This document shows positions 1 through 4,844 of a stretch of DNA of 6,456 bases, one piece after another (position 1 is the first letter of the stretch; every line of letters begins with the position of its first letter). The notes below the pieces were generated by a model. It had not been told where the DNA came from. It did no database searches and was given only the letters and a program-made list of their open reading frames with translations. The position numbers were made by a program, and so were the translations under genes. The stretch comes from Pseudomonadota bacterium (GTDB lineage Bacteria; Pseudomonadota; Gammaproteobacteria; Xanthomonadales; Xanthomonadaceae), in assembly GCA_023423675.1 (NCBI GenBank), contig JAFAFD010000482.1, forward strand, positions 1-6,456, read 5' to 3'.

Positions 1-502
1 CGTCATCGCTGGTACCTTCGGCGACCTGCGGGTGATCAACCTGTACGTGGTCAACGGTCAGGACGTCGGCACCGACAAGTACGAGTACAAGCTGCGCTGG
101 CTGGAAGCGGTGCATGCCTGGATCGCGCAGGAACTGCAGCGCCATCCGAAGCTGATCTTGATGGGCGACTTCAACATCGCCCCGGATGCACGCGATGTGC
201 ACGACCCCGAGGTCTGGAACGAGAACCACATCCTCACTTCCACCGCCGAGCGCGGCGCGCTGCAGAAGCTTCTGCAGCTGGGCCTGCACGATGGCTACCG
301 CCTGCACAATGACGAGGCGGGCACCTTCAGCTGGTGGGATTATCGTGCTGCAGGCTTCCGGCGCAATCTGGGCCTGCGCATCGACCTGACTCTCGTGTCA
401 GATGCGCTGAAGGCCAGCGCGGTGGCCTCGGGAATCGACCGCGAGCCGCGGACCTGGGAACGCCCCAGCGACCATGCGCCGGCGTGGGTCGAGATCGGTT
501 GA
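1..502 (+). CDS. xthA: Exodeoxyribonuclease III, C-terminal part (5' truncated by window edge)
   Basis: This is the 3' part of exodeoxyribonuclease III, a Mg-dependent enzyme of base-excision repair that cleaves DNA at abasic sites and degrades duplex DNA 3' to 5'. The reading frame is open from base 2 and gives 166 residues before the TGA at 500-502. E. coli XthA has 268 residues, so about 100 N-terminal residues, including the metal-binding Glu, lie outside the window; the GTG at 32 is internal. Visible landmarks are MGDFN (fragment residues 54-58, catalytic Asp and Asn), FSWWDYR (109-115), LRIDL (125-129, Asp) and RPSDHAPAW (154-162, the C-terminal Asp-His pair). The order and spacing match the endonuclease/exonuclease/phosphatase fold, and the C-terminal block resembles E. 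coli XthA closely. The gene faces the small membrane-protein gene at 573-824, with a shared terminator between them. Confidence 0.93.
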   Translation, partial: VIAGTFGDLRVINLYVVNGQDVGTDKYEYKLRWLEAVHAWIAQELQRHPKLILMGDFNIAPDARDVHDPEVWNENHILTSTAERGALQKLLQLGLHDGYRLHNDEAGTFSWWDYRAAGFRRNLGLRIDLTLVSDALKASAVASGIDREPRTWERPSDHAPAWVEIG

Positions 503-509
503 ACGAAGA

Positions 510-531
510 AGGCCCGGCGACTGCCGGGCCT
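510..531. terminator. Perfect hairpin between convergent genes, probable bidirectional terminator
   Basis: The arms AGGCCCGGC (510-518) and GCCGGGCCT (523-531) form a perfect 9-bp GC-rich stem with a 4-base loop, starting 7 bases after the xthA stop codon. Read on the minus strand, the stem is followed by TTCTTCGTTC, a modest T-rich run, so it looks best as the terminator of the leftward gene at 573-824. It could also stop xthA transcripts, though the U-run on that side is poor. Confidence 0.7.
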
Positions 532-541
532 CCTGGAACAG

Positions 542-562
542 GTGCCGGCCAGCGGCCGGCAC
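542..562. repeat. SMAG-like short palindrome (REP-type), degenerate GTAG end
   Basis: The arms GTGCCGGCC (542-550) and GGCCGGCAC (554-562) form a perfect 9-bp stem with loop AGC. On the minus strand the sequence reads GTCGTGCCGGCC-GCT-GGCCGGCAC. From memory, Stenotrophomonas maltophilia genomes carry many copies of a GTAG-headed palindrome of almost this sequence, the SMAG family of REP-like elements; here the head is GTCG instead of GTAG. It lies 10 bases beyond the terminator hairpin and 10 bases before the stop of the leftward gene, a usual place for such elements. It may also act as a second terminator or an mRNA 3'-end stabiliser. The hairpin is certain; the family assignment is inference. 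Confidence 0.6.
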
Positions 563-572
563 GACCGCTGTT

Positions 573-824
573 TCACCGTATGCTCTTGCGGGTGAACAGG
601 TTGACGATGGCCAGCAGGATCACCGCGCCGATCAGCGAGAACAGGAACGTGCGCAGGGTGATGGCATCGTTGATGCCGCCGCCGAACAGGAAGCCGGCAA
701 TCAGCGCGCCGACGATGCCCACCACGACGTTGAGGATGATGCCCTGCTGGGCGTCGCGACGCATGATGATGCTGGCCAGCCAGCCCACGATGCCGCCAAC
801 GATCAGCCAGATGATGATGCCCAT
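573..824 (-). CDS. GlsB/YeaQ/YmgE-family small membrane protein
   Basis: This encodes an 83-residue, almost wholly hydrophobic protein of the transglycosylase-associated/GlsB/YeaQ/YmgE family, small inner-membrane proteins often linked to general stress responses; their molecular activity is unknown. It starts MGIIIWLIVGGIVGWLAS (segment 1, about 2-20). A short polar turn MRRDAQQG (21-28) follows, then segment 2 (29-50, ending in the Gly-rich FLFGGG) and segment 3 (about 58-77, FLFSLIGAVILLAIVNLF), with a basic end TRKSIR. The Gly-patterned first helix, the MRRDAQQG-type loop and the length of about 80 are usual for the family. The ATG at 822-824 is supported by an AGAGGT ribosome-binding site on the minus strand (832-837), 7 bases upstream. 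The frame stays open far upstream to 2483, but that part runs antisense to two well-supported genes and is not coding. The gene is monocistronic, divergent from the transferase gene and convergent with xthA. Confidence 0.9.
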   Translation of the reverse strand: MGIIIWLIVGGIVGWLASIIMRRDAQQGIILNVVVGIVGALIAGFLFGGGINDAITLRTFLFSLIGAVILLAIVNLFTRKSIR

Positions 825-914
825 GAACGTGACCTCTGGAAGGGGAAGGGACGGGGACCAGTTGACCCGCAGTGCCGTGAAACCGTCGTGCAATCCCGTG
901 ACGGGCGCGTGCGG
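825..914. other. Divergent intergenic region
   Basis: These 90 bases separate the leftward membrane-protein gene from the rightward phosphopantetheinyl transferase gene, so promoters in both directions are expected. Apart from the AGAGGT ribosome-binding site at 832-837 (minus strand), a TTGACC at 862-867 resembles a -35 box on the + strand, but there is no convincing -10 box at 16-18 bases from it. CCCGTGACGGG (895-905) is a short palindrome of 5-bp arms. No regulator site is recognised. Confidence 0.35.
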
Positions 915-1514
915 ATGAGCCTGCCAGCCACCCTCGACGGCCCCTGGCGCTTCGGCCCGGTGACGGTCTGGCGCTGCCCGCATGTGCCCGGCCAGCGCGG
1001 TGAGCCGCAGGCCCGGCAGGTGCTGGCGCAGGCGCTGGGCGGCGAACCCGATGCCCTGCCGCTGGTGCGCGACGACAAGGGCCGGCCGGAGCTGGCCGGC
1101 GCGCTGGCCCACTACGGCACCGGCTGGAGCCACAGCGGCGAGGTGCTGCTGGTGGCGCTGGGCGAGGGCGTGCGGCTGGGCGTGGACCTGGAACTGCTGC
1201 GCCCACGCCCGCGGCTGCTGGAAATCATCCAGCGCTTCTTCCACCCCGACGAGGTGGCGTGGCTGCAAGGGCTGGCCGCCGACGAGCGCGAACACTGGTT
1301 CTTCCGCGTGTGGTGCGCCAAGGAAGCGCTGCTCAAGGCGCACGGCCAGGGCATCTCCTTCGGCCTGCACCGCCTGCAGCTGGCGCCCGGCGCCGATGGT
1401 GCCCTGCACCTGCGCTGGTGCGACGCCGAACTGGGCCAGGCCGAGCGCTGGCACCTGCACGAATGGCAGGCCAGCGGCCAGTTCCGCGCGGCATTGGCCT
1501 GGTATCCGCATTGA
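915..1514 (+). CDS. 4'-phosphopantetheinyl transferase superfamily protein (Sfp/HetI type)
   Basis: This enzyme should transfer the phosphopantetheine arm of coenzyme A to a conserved Ser of acyl- or peptidyl-carrier proteins, making them active for fatty-acid, polyketide or non-ribosomal peptide synthesis. The product has 199 residues. Diagnostic motifs are GWSHSGEVLLVAL (70-82, the SHS region before the catalytic half), GVDLE (89-93, family signature GxDxE, with D91 and E93 as metal ligands) and WCAKEALLKAHGQG (133-146, family signature WxxKEAxxKxxGxG). A length near 200 with a short N-terminal half is closer to the compact HetI/Sfp-like enzymes than to the longer EntD type. I chose the ATG at 915; it lacks a clear ribosome-binding site, and the GTG at 909 in the same frame is an alternative. 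The frame is open back to 474, but upstream it crosses the membrane-protein gene. The target carrier protein cannot be told from this window. It is followed after 39 bases by rsmG. Confidence 0.9.
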   Translation: MSLPATLDGPWRFGPVTVWRCPHVPGQRGEPQARQVLAQALGGEPDALPLVRDDKGRPELAGALAHYGTGWSHSGEVLLVALGEGVRLGVDLELLRPRPRLLEIIQRFFHPDEVAWLQGLAADEREHWFFRVWCAKEALLKAHGQGISFGLHRLQLAPGADGALHLRWCDAELGQAERWHLHEWQASGQFRAALAWYPH

Positions 1515-1541
1515 AGCGGCGAACCGGCGGGCAAAACCGGC

Positions 1542-1547
1542 GATAAT
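1542..1547 (+). promoter_or_regulatory. Possible -10 box of rsmG
   Basis: GATAAT matches the sigma-70 -10 consensus in 5 of 6 bases and ends 6 bases before the rsmG ATG. A start site 6-8 bases downstream would fall at or next to the ATG, giving a leaderless or nearly leaderless transcript; this fits the absence of any Shine-Dalgarno sequence before rsmG. No good -35 box lies at 16-18 bases; TTGAAG at 1511-1516 is 25 bases away. An 8-base direct repeat AACCGGCG (1522-1529 and 1535-1542) lies in the same gap. Confidence 0.35.
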
Positions 1548-1553
1548 GACGGC

Positions 1554-2192
1554 ATGAGCGAACACGATCTTCCCGCCGGCGTGGTCTCCACGCTGGAACA
1601 GGGCCTGGCCAGCATGGGCCTGGCGGCCGCATTGGCGCCGCCGCTGCTGCGCTATCTGGCGCTGCTGCACCGCTGGAACGGCACCTACAACCTCACCGCC
1701 ATCCGCGATCCGCAGGAAATGGTCACCCGCCACCTGCTCGATTCGCTGGCGATGCAGCCGTTCGTGGCCGATGGCAGCCTGGCCGATCTCGGTACCGGCC
1801 CCGGGCTGCCGGGCATCCCGCTGGCCATCGCCTGCGCGGGCCTGCAGGTCACCCTGGTGGAGAGCAACGGCAAGAAGGCGCGCTTCATGCGCGAAGCCGT
1901 GCGCCAGCTGGGCCTGACCAATGCACGCGTGGCCGAATCGCGCGCCGAGGCGCTGGACGAGGCCGGCCGCTACGACCAGCTGACCGCGCGCGCGATGGAC
2001 ACCCTGGCCGGCATCGTCCGCGTCGGTGGCCACCTGCTGCGCCCCGGTGGCGTGCTGCTGGCCATGAAGGGCGTCTACCCGCATGACGAGATCGCGGCGC
2101 TGCCGGCAGGCTGGCAGGTGCGCGAGGTGACCCCGCTGAGCGTGCCCGGCCTGGCCGGCGAACGCCATCTGGTCACTGTTACAGGCCCCTGA
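1554..2192 (+). CDS. rsmG: 16S rRNA (guanine(527)-N7)-methyltransferase RsmG (GidB)
   Basis: RsmG uses S-adenosylmethionine to methylate N7 of G527 in the 530 loop of 16S rRNA; loss of this mark gives low-level streptomycin resistance in many bacteria. The 212-residue product has the usual family length. Visible blocks are [18 protein letters not shown] (39-56) and TRHLLDSLA (58-66), the N-terminal family signature. Then come the SAM-binding loop [15 protein letters not shown] (78-92), the acidic-strand motif [12 protein letters not shown] (101-112), TARAM (144-148) and a C-terminal Rossmann half with [10 protein letters not shown] (164-173). The start is the ATG at 1554, which has no ribosome-binding site; the N-terminus [10 protein letters not shown] agrees in length with relatives. 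It lies between the phosphopantetheinyl transferase gene and parA; rsmG next to parAB is a conserved arrangement in many bacteria and suggests a position near the replication origin. Confidence 0.95.
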   Translation: MSEHDLPAGVVSTLEQGLASMGLAAALAPPLLRYLALLHRWNGTYNLTAIRDPQEMVTRHLLDSLAMQPFVADGSLADLGTGPGLPGIPLAIACAGLQVTLVESNGKKARFMREAVRQLGLTNARVAESRAEALDEAGRYDQLTARAMDTLAGIVRVGGHLLRPGGVLLAMKGVYPHDEIAALPAGWQVREVTPLSVPGLAGERHLVTVTGP

Positions 2193-2247
2193 ACCCCGCC
2201 GCCAGCCCTTTGCGAAACAACGGGTTGGCGATCCATGATTTCCGCAC

Positions 2248-2278
2248 GGGGCCGGTTGTACGCATAATGACCGGTCCC
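2248..2278 (+). promoter_or_regulatory. Candidate parA promoter with inverted repeat around the -10 box
   Basis: The 112-base gap between rsmG and parA contains CATAAT (2263-2268), a 5-of-6 match to the -10 consensus, with only a weak TTCCGC (2240-2245) at the -35 distance. The box sits inside an inverted repeat, GGGGCCGGT (2248-2256) and ACCGGTCCC (2270-2278). The arms pair over 9 positions with one G-T wobble, and their centres are 22 bases apart, about two helical turns. It could be an operator or a chance palindrome. A start site near 2275 would leave a leader of about 30 bases containing CGAGG (2291-2295), a plausible ribosome-binding site 9 bases before the parA ATG. Confidence 0.35.
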
Positions 2279-2304
2279 AGCACACGTCGACGAGGCACAC
2301 CCGC

Positions 2305-3102
2305 ATGGCCCGCATCATCGCCATCGCCAACCAGAAGGGTGGCGTCGGCAAGACCACGACCGCCGTCAACCTGGCCGCTTCCCTGGCCAACGCACCCAAG
2401 CGCGTGCTGTTGGTCGACCTGGATTCACAGGGCAACGCGACCATGGGCAGTGGCGTGGACAAGCGCGAGCTGGTCTCCTCCACCTACGATCTTCTGCTGG
2501 GCGAAGCCAAGGCAGCGGACGTGCGCGTGGCCACCGCCGAGGGCTACGACCTGCTGCCGGGCAACATCGACCTGACCGCCGCCGAGATCCAGCTGATGGC
2601 GCAGGAAGAACGCGAGCAGCGCCTGAAGCGCGCGCTGGCGCCGATCCGCGACGAGTACGACTACATCCTGATCGACTGCCCGCCGGCGCTGTCGCTGCTG
2701 ACGCTCAACGCGCTGGCCGCCGCCGATTCGGTGCTGGTGCCCATGCAGTGCGAGTACTACGCGCTGGAAGGCCTGAGCGCGCTGGTGGAAACCATCGAAG
2801 CGCTGCGCACCAACCTCAACCCGGTGCTGGAGATCGAAGGCGTGCTGCGCACCATGTTCGACGTGCGCAACAACCTTGCCAACGCGGTGTCGGCCGAACT
2901 GACCGAGCACTTCGGTGACCGCGTGTTCCGCACCATCGTGCCGCGCAACGTGCGCCTGGCCGAGGCCCCCAGCCACGGCCAGAGCATCGTCGGCTACGAC
3001 CGCGCCTCGCGCGGTGGCGTGGCCTACCTGGGCCTGGCCGGCGAGATCATCCGCCGCAACAACGAACGCAACAAGGCCGCCAAGGCCGTGGAGACCGCCT
3101 GA
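2305..3102 (+). CDS. parA: Chromosome partitioning ATPase ParA (Soj type)
   Basis: ParA is the Walker-type ATPase that binds DNA non-specifically as an ATP dimer and, with ParB bound at parS, moves newly copied origins apart. The 265-residue protein shows the deviant Walker A KGGVGKTT (11-18, with the signature Lys at 11), the Walker A' region LLVDLDSQGNAT (35-46), Walker B YILIDCPP (120-127), an LVPMQCEYYALEGL segment (144-157) and the C-terminal RNVRLAEAPSHG block (214-225). There is no N-terminal DNA-binding domain, so it is the short chromosomal Soj type rather than the long P1-plasmid type that represses its own operon. The ATG at 2305 begins directly at the first beta strand, MARIIAIANQ, and has a CGAGG ribosome-binding site. 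The TGA at 3100-3102 overlaps the parB start codon by one base, indicating translational coupling and balanced production of the two partners. Confidence 0.97.
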   Translation: MARIIAIANQKGGVGKTTTAVNLAASLANAPKRVLLVDLDSQGNATMGSGVDKRELVSSTYDLLLGEAKAADVRVATAEGYDLLPGNIDLTAAEIQLMAQEEREQRLKRALAPIRDEYDYILIDCPPALSLLTLNALAAADSVLVPMQCEYYALEGLSALVETIEALRTNLNPVLEIEGVLRTMFDVRNNLANAVSAELTEHFGDRVFRTIVPRNVRLAEAPSHGQSIVGYDRASRGGVAYLGLAGEIIRRNNERNKAAKAVETA

Positions 3103-4022
3103 TGACCAGCAAGCCTGCAGCCAAGAAGCGAGGCCTCGGCCGCGGACTGGACGCCCTGCTGGGCCCCAAGGGCGCAGCCAGCCAGGTGCAGGCCACCACT
3201 GCGGTCATCGAGCCCCTGCCGGGTGAAGTGCTGCGCAAGCTGGCCGTGGGCCAGCTGCAGCCGGGCAAGTACCAGCCGCGCCGCGAGATGGACGAAGGCA
3301 AGCTCTCCGAGCTGGCCGATTCGATCAAGTCGCAGGGCGTGATCCAGCCGATCCTGGTGCGCCAGCTGCCGGCGGGCAACTACGAAATCGTCGCCGGTGA
3401 GCGCCGCTGGCGTGCATCGCAGCTGGCCGGGCTGGACGAAGTGCCGGTGGTGGTGCGCGAGCTGGAAGACCGCACCGTCATCGCGATGGCGCTGATCGAG
3501 AACATCCAGCGCGAAGACCTCAACCCGCTGGAAGAAGCCGAAGCGCTGCAGCGCCTCATCAGCGAGTTCACCCTGACCCATGCTGAGGCTGCCGAAGCCG
3601 TCGGCCGCTCGCGCGCGGCGGTGTCCAACCTGCTGCGCCTGCTGGAGCTGCCGGTGGCCATCCGCCTGCTGCTGGAAACCCGCCGCCTGGAAATGGGCCA
3701 CGCCCGCGCGCTGCTGACCCTGGCCCCGGAACTGGCCGGCAAGCTGGCCCAGGAAGCGGCGGATGAAGGCTGGTCGGTGCGCGAAGTCGAGCGCCGTGCG
3801 CAGGCCTTCGCCGCCGGCAAGGTGCCGAGCAACCGTCCGGTGGCCACGCCGAAGGTGCAGCAGGCCGACATCGCTTCGCTGGAAACCGAACTGTCCGAAT
3901 CGCTGGGCACCAAGGTGGCCATCAACCACGGCCGCGGCGGCAAGGGCAAGCTGATCATCCATTACACCGATCTGGACACGCTGGACGGCGTGCTGGAAAA
4001 GCTGCGCACCCGCCAGGGTTGA
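3102..4022 (+). CDS. parB: Chromosome partitioning protein ParB (Spo0J type)
   Basis: ParB is the CTP-dependent DNA clamp that loads at parS, spreads over neighbouring DNA, stimulates ParA ATPase and recruits condensin. The 306 residues show the expected order. An N-terminal tail KKRGLGRGLDALLG (8-21) is the basic ParA-activating peptide. The CTP-binding N domain has LQPGKYQPRREMDE (52-65), SIKSQGVIQPILVR (74-87), GERRWRASQLAGL (99-111, containing the GERR phosphate-binding motif) and ENIQREDLNPLEEAEA (133-148). A parS-reading helix-turn-helix (about 157-183, with VGRSRAAVSNLLRLLELP) follows. After a linker of about 240-255 comes the C-terminal dimerisation domain, ending GKGKLIIHYTDLDTLDGVLEKL (280-301). 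All key motifs are intact. It starts within the parA stop codon. No terminator hairpin follows it, so read-through into the SUFU gene 50 bases downstream is possible. Confidence 0.97.
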   Translation: MTSKPAAKKRGLGRGLDALLGPKGAASQVQATTAVIEPLPGEVLRKLAVGQLQPGKYQPRREMDEGKLSELADSIKSQGVIQPILVRQLPAGNYEIVAGERRWRASQLAGLDEVPVVVRELEDRTVIAMALIENIQREDLNPLEEAEALQRLISEFTLTHAEAAEAVGRSRAAVSNLLRLLELPVAIRLLLETRRLEMGHARALLTLAPELAGKLAQEAADEGWSVREVERRAQAFAAGKVPSNRPVATPKVQQADIASLETELSESLGTKVAINHGRGGKGKLIIHYTDLDTLDGVLEKLRTRQG

Positions 4023-4060
4023 GCGCGGCAAGCCAGGAAGCCCAGGGCGCGCACGGTTGC

Positions 4061-4066
4061 AGGGAG
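4061..4066 (+). promoter_or_regulatory. Ribosome-binding site that fixes the SUFU gene start
   Basis: AGGGAG lies 6 bases before the ATG at 4073. It is the best Shine-Dalgarno match in the rightward gene series and favours this ATG over the in-frame TTG at 4019, which overlaps the parB stop codon and would add 18 residues with no resemblance to the family. Confidence 0.7.
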
Positions 4067-4072
4067 CAGCAG

Positions 4073-4798
4073 ATGAGCGACGACTTCGAGGATTTCAGTC
4101 CCGGCGGAAGCCGGATGCATCTGCACCGCCGTGAAAAGGACTACGCGCCTGCGCAGGGCATGCCGCACACGGCGCAGATCCTTGCCCACATCGAGCGCCA
4201 TCTGGGCCCCTCTCCAGGGGCATTCCATGAAGTCCTCTCCGACATGGTCCACGTGCTGGTACACGTGGTTCCGCCCACGGTCGAGAGACCGTGGCTGCAG
4301 TTGGTCACCTCCGGCATGAGCGATCTGCCGATGAACCTGCCGCCGGGTGTGGACGTTCCGCACTTCGCCGAACTGATGCTGACCCTGCCGCCGGATTGGC
4401 CGATGAGCCAGCAGGCGCTGCAGGATGAGCGCGTCTATTGGCCGATCCGCCTGTTGAAGATGCTGGCTCGACTTCCGCACCAGTACGACACCTGGCTGGC
4501 GCTAGGCCATACCATCCCGCATGGCAATCCCGCCGAGCCCTACGCCGATGATGTCGCCTTCGATGGCGCGATGATCGTGTATCCAGAGACGGTCCCTGAA
4601 GCATTTGCCGAACTGGTCGATGACGATGGGCGGACCATAGCCTTCCGCGCGGTCATGCCGCTGTACCCGGAAGAGATGGACCTGAAGCTGCAGAAGGGGG
4701 CCGATGCGTTGCTGGAGCTCTTCGAAGGCAAAGGCATACGGGACCTCGTCGAGCCAGATCGTTTCAACGTAGCCAGACTCGGGCTGGGACTCTCCTGA
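4073..4798 (+). CDS. Suppressor of fused (SUFU) domain protein, possible orphan immunity protein
   Basis: The 241-residue product belongs to the bacterial Suppressor-of-fused domain family. Matching blocks, recognised from memory of the family, are HIERHLGPSPGAFHEVLSD (39-57), LVTSGMSDLPMNLP (77-90), AELMLTLPPDWP (99-110), WPIRLLKMLARLPH (123-136) with QYDTWLALGHTIPHGNP (137-153), and the C-terminal PLYPEEMDLKLQKGADALLE (196-215), ending with FNVAR. There is no signal peptide or membrane segment, so it is probably cytosolic. Comparative studies place bacterial SUFU proteins among immunity proteins of polymorphic or contact-dependent toxins, but no toxin gene is adjacent here; an orphan immunity gene or an unrelated cytosolic role are both possible. 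Codon use is unlike its neighbours, with AGA, ATA, CTA and GTA codons, and sampled lines run at 57-63% GC, suggesting later acquisition. It sits between parB (50-base gap) and the epimerase (46-base gap), in the same direction. Confidence 0.85.
   Translation: MSDDFEDFSPGGSRMHLHRREKDYAPAQGMPHTAQILAHIERHLGPSPGAFHEVLSDMVHVLVHVVPPTVERPWLQLVTSGMSDLPMNLPPGVDVPHFAELMLTLPPDWPMSQQALQDERVYWPIRLLKMLARLPHQYDTWLALGHTIPHGNPAEPYADDVAFDGAMIVYPETVPEAFAELVDDDGRTIAFRAVMPLYPEEMDLKLQKGADALLELFEGKGIRDLVEPDRFNVARLGLGLS
4101..4114 (+). other. Small GNRA-loop hairpin near the 5' end of the SUFU gene
   Basis: CCGGC (4101-4105) and GCCGG (4110-4114) pair perfectly around a GGAA loop, which has the GNRA form. It lies 28 bases after the start codon. 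A 5-bp stem is easily met by chance at this GC content, so functional meaning is uncertain. Confidence 0.3.
4206..4294 (+). other. Three consecutive perfect stem-loops inside the SUFU coding region
   Basis: Three perfect inverted repeats follow one another within 89 bases. 4206-4221 has 6-bp arms GCCCCT/AGGGGC with loop CTCC. 4249-4268 has 7-bp arms CCACGTG/CACGTGG with a 6-base spacer. 4275-4294 has 8-bp arms CCACGGTC/GACCGTGG closing a GAGA loop of GNRA form. They encode ordinary family residues (about 45-74), so they may be incidental, but no such run was noticed in the neighbouring genes. As mRNA they could form a rod of hairpins affecting translation or decay. Confidence 0.4.
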
Positions 4799-4844
4799 GT
4801 TCCGCTCCCAACCTCCACCCTGCATTCCGTACAGAGTTCCTGCC

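Noticed and set aside
569..584. TGTTTCAC half of a parS site
   Set aside because: The second half of the 16-mer does not match (CGTATGCT instead of GTGAAACA), and the bases overlap the stop codon of the membrane-protein gene.
825..2483. The very long minus-strand frame open from 2483 down to the membrane-protein gene
   Set aside because: It runs antisense to the phosphopantetheinyl transferase, rsmG and the start of parA, all with clear family motifs. Its composition (His-, Gln-, Arg- and Ala-rich) is what high-GC antisense frames give. Only the last 83 residues, starting at 824, form a real gene.
3024..4031. 335-residue minus-strand open frame opposite parB
   Set aside because: It is a Gln/Arg/His-rich antisense shadow with no recognisable domain; parB on the other strand carries all its conserved motifs.
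4019..4072. TTG start at 4019 for the SUFU gene
   Set aside because: It overlaps the parB stop codon, has no ribosome-binding site of its own, and the added residues do not resemble the family; the ATG at 4073 has AGGGAG 6 bases upstream.
4249..4268. CCACGTG...CACGTGG considered as a divergent parS or an E-box-like operator
   Set aside because: The spacing and flanks do not fit parS, and the repeat lies within a coding region; it is kept only as part of the hairpin run.
4797..4840. Direct repeat GAGTTCC at 4797-4803 and 4834-4840 flanking the SUFU-epimerase gap, as possible insertion scars
   Set aside because: Seven bases is too short to call, and no matching copy was seen at the other side of the SUFU gene.
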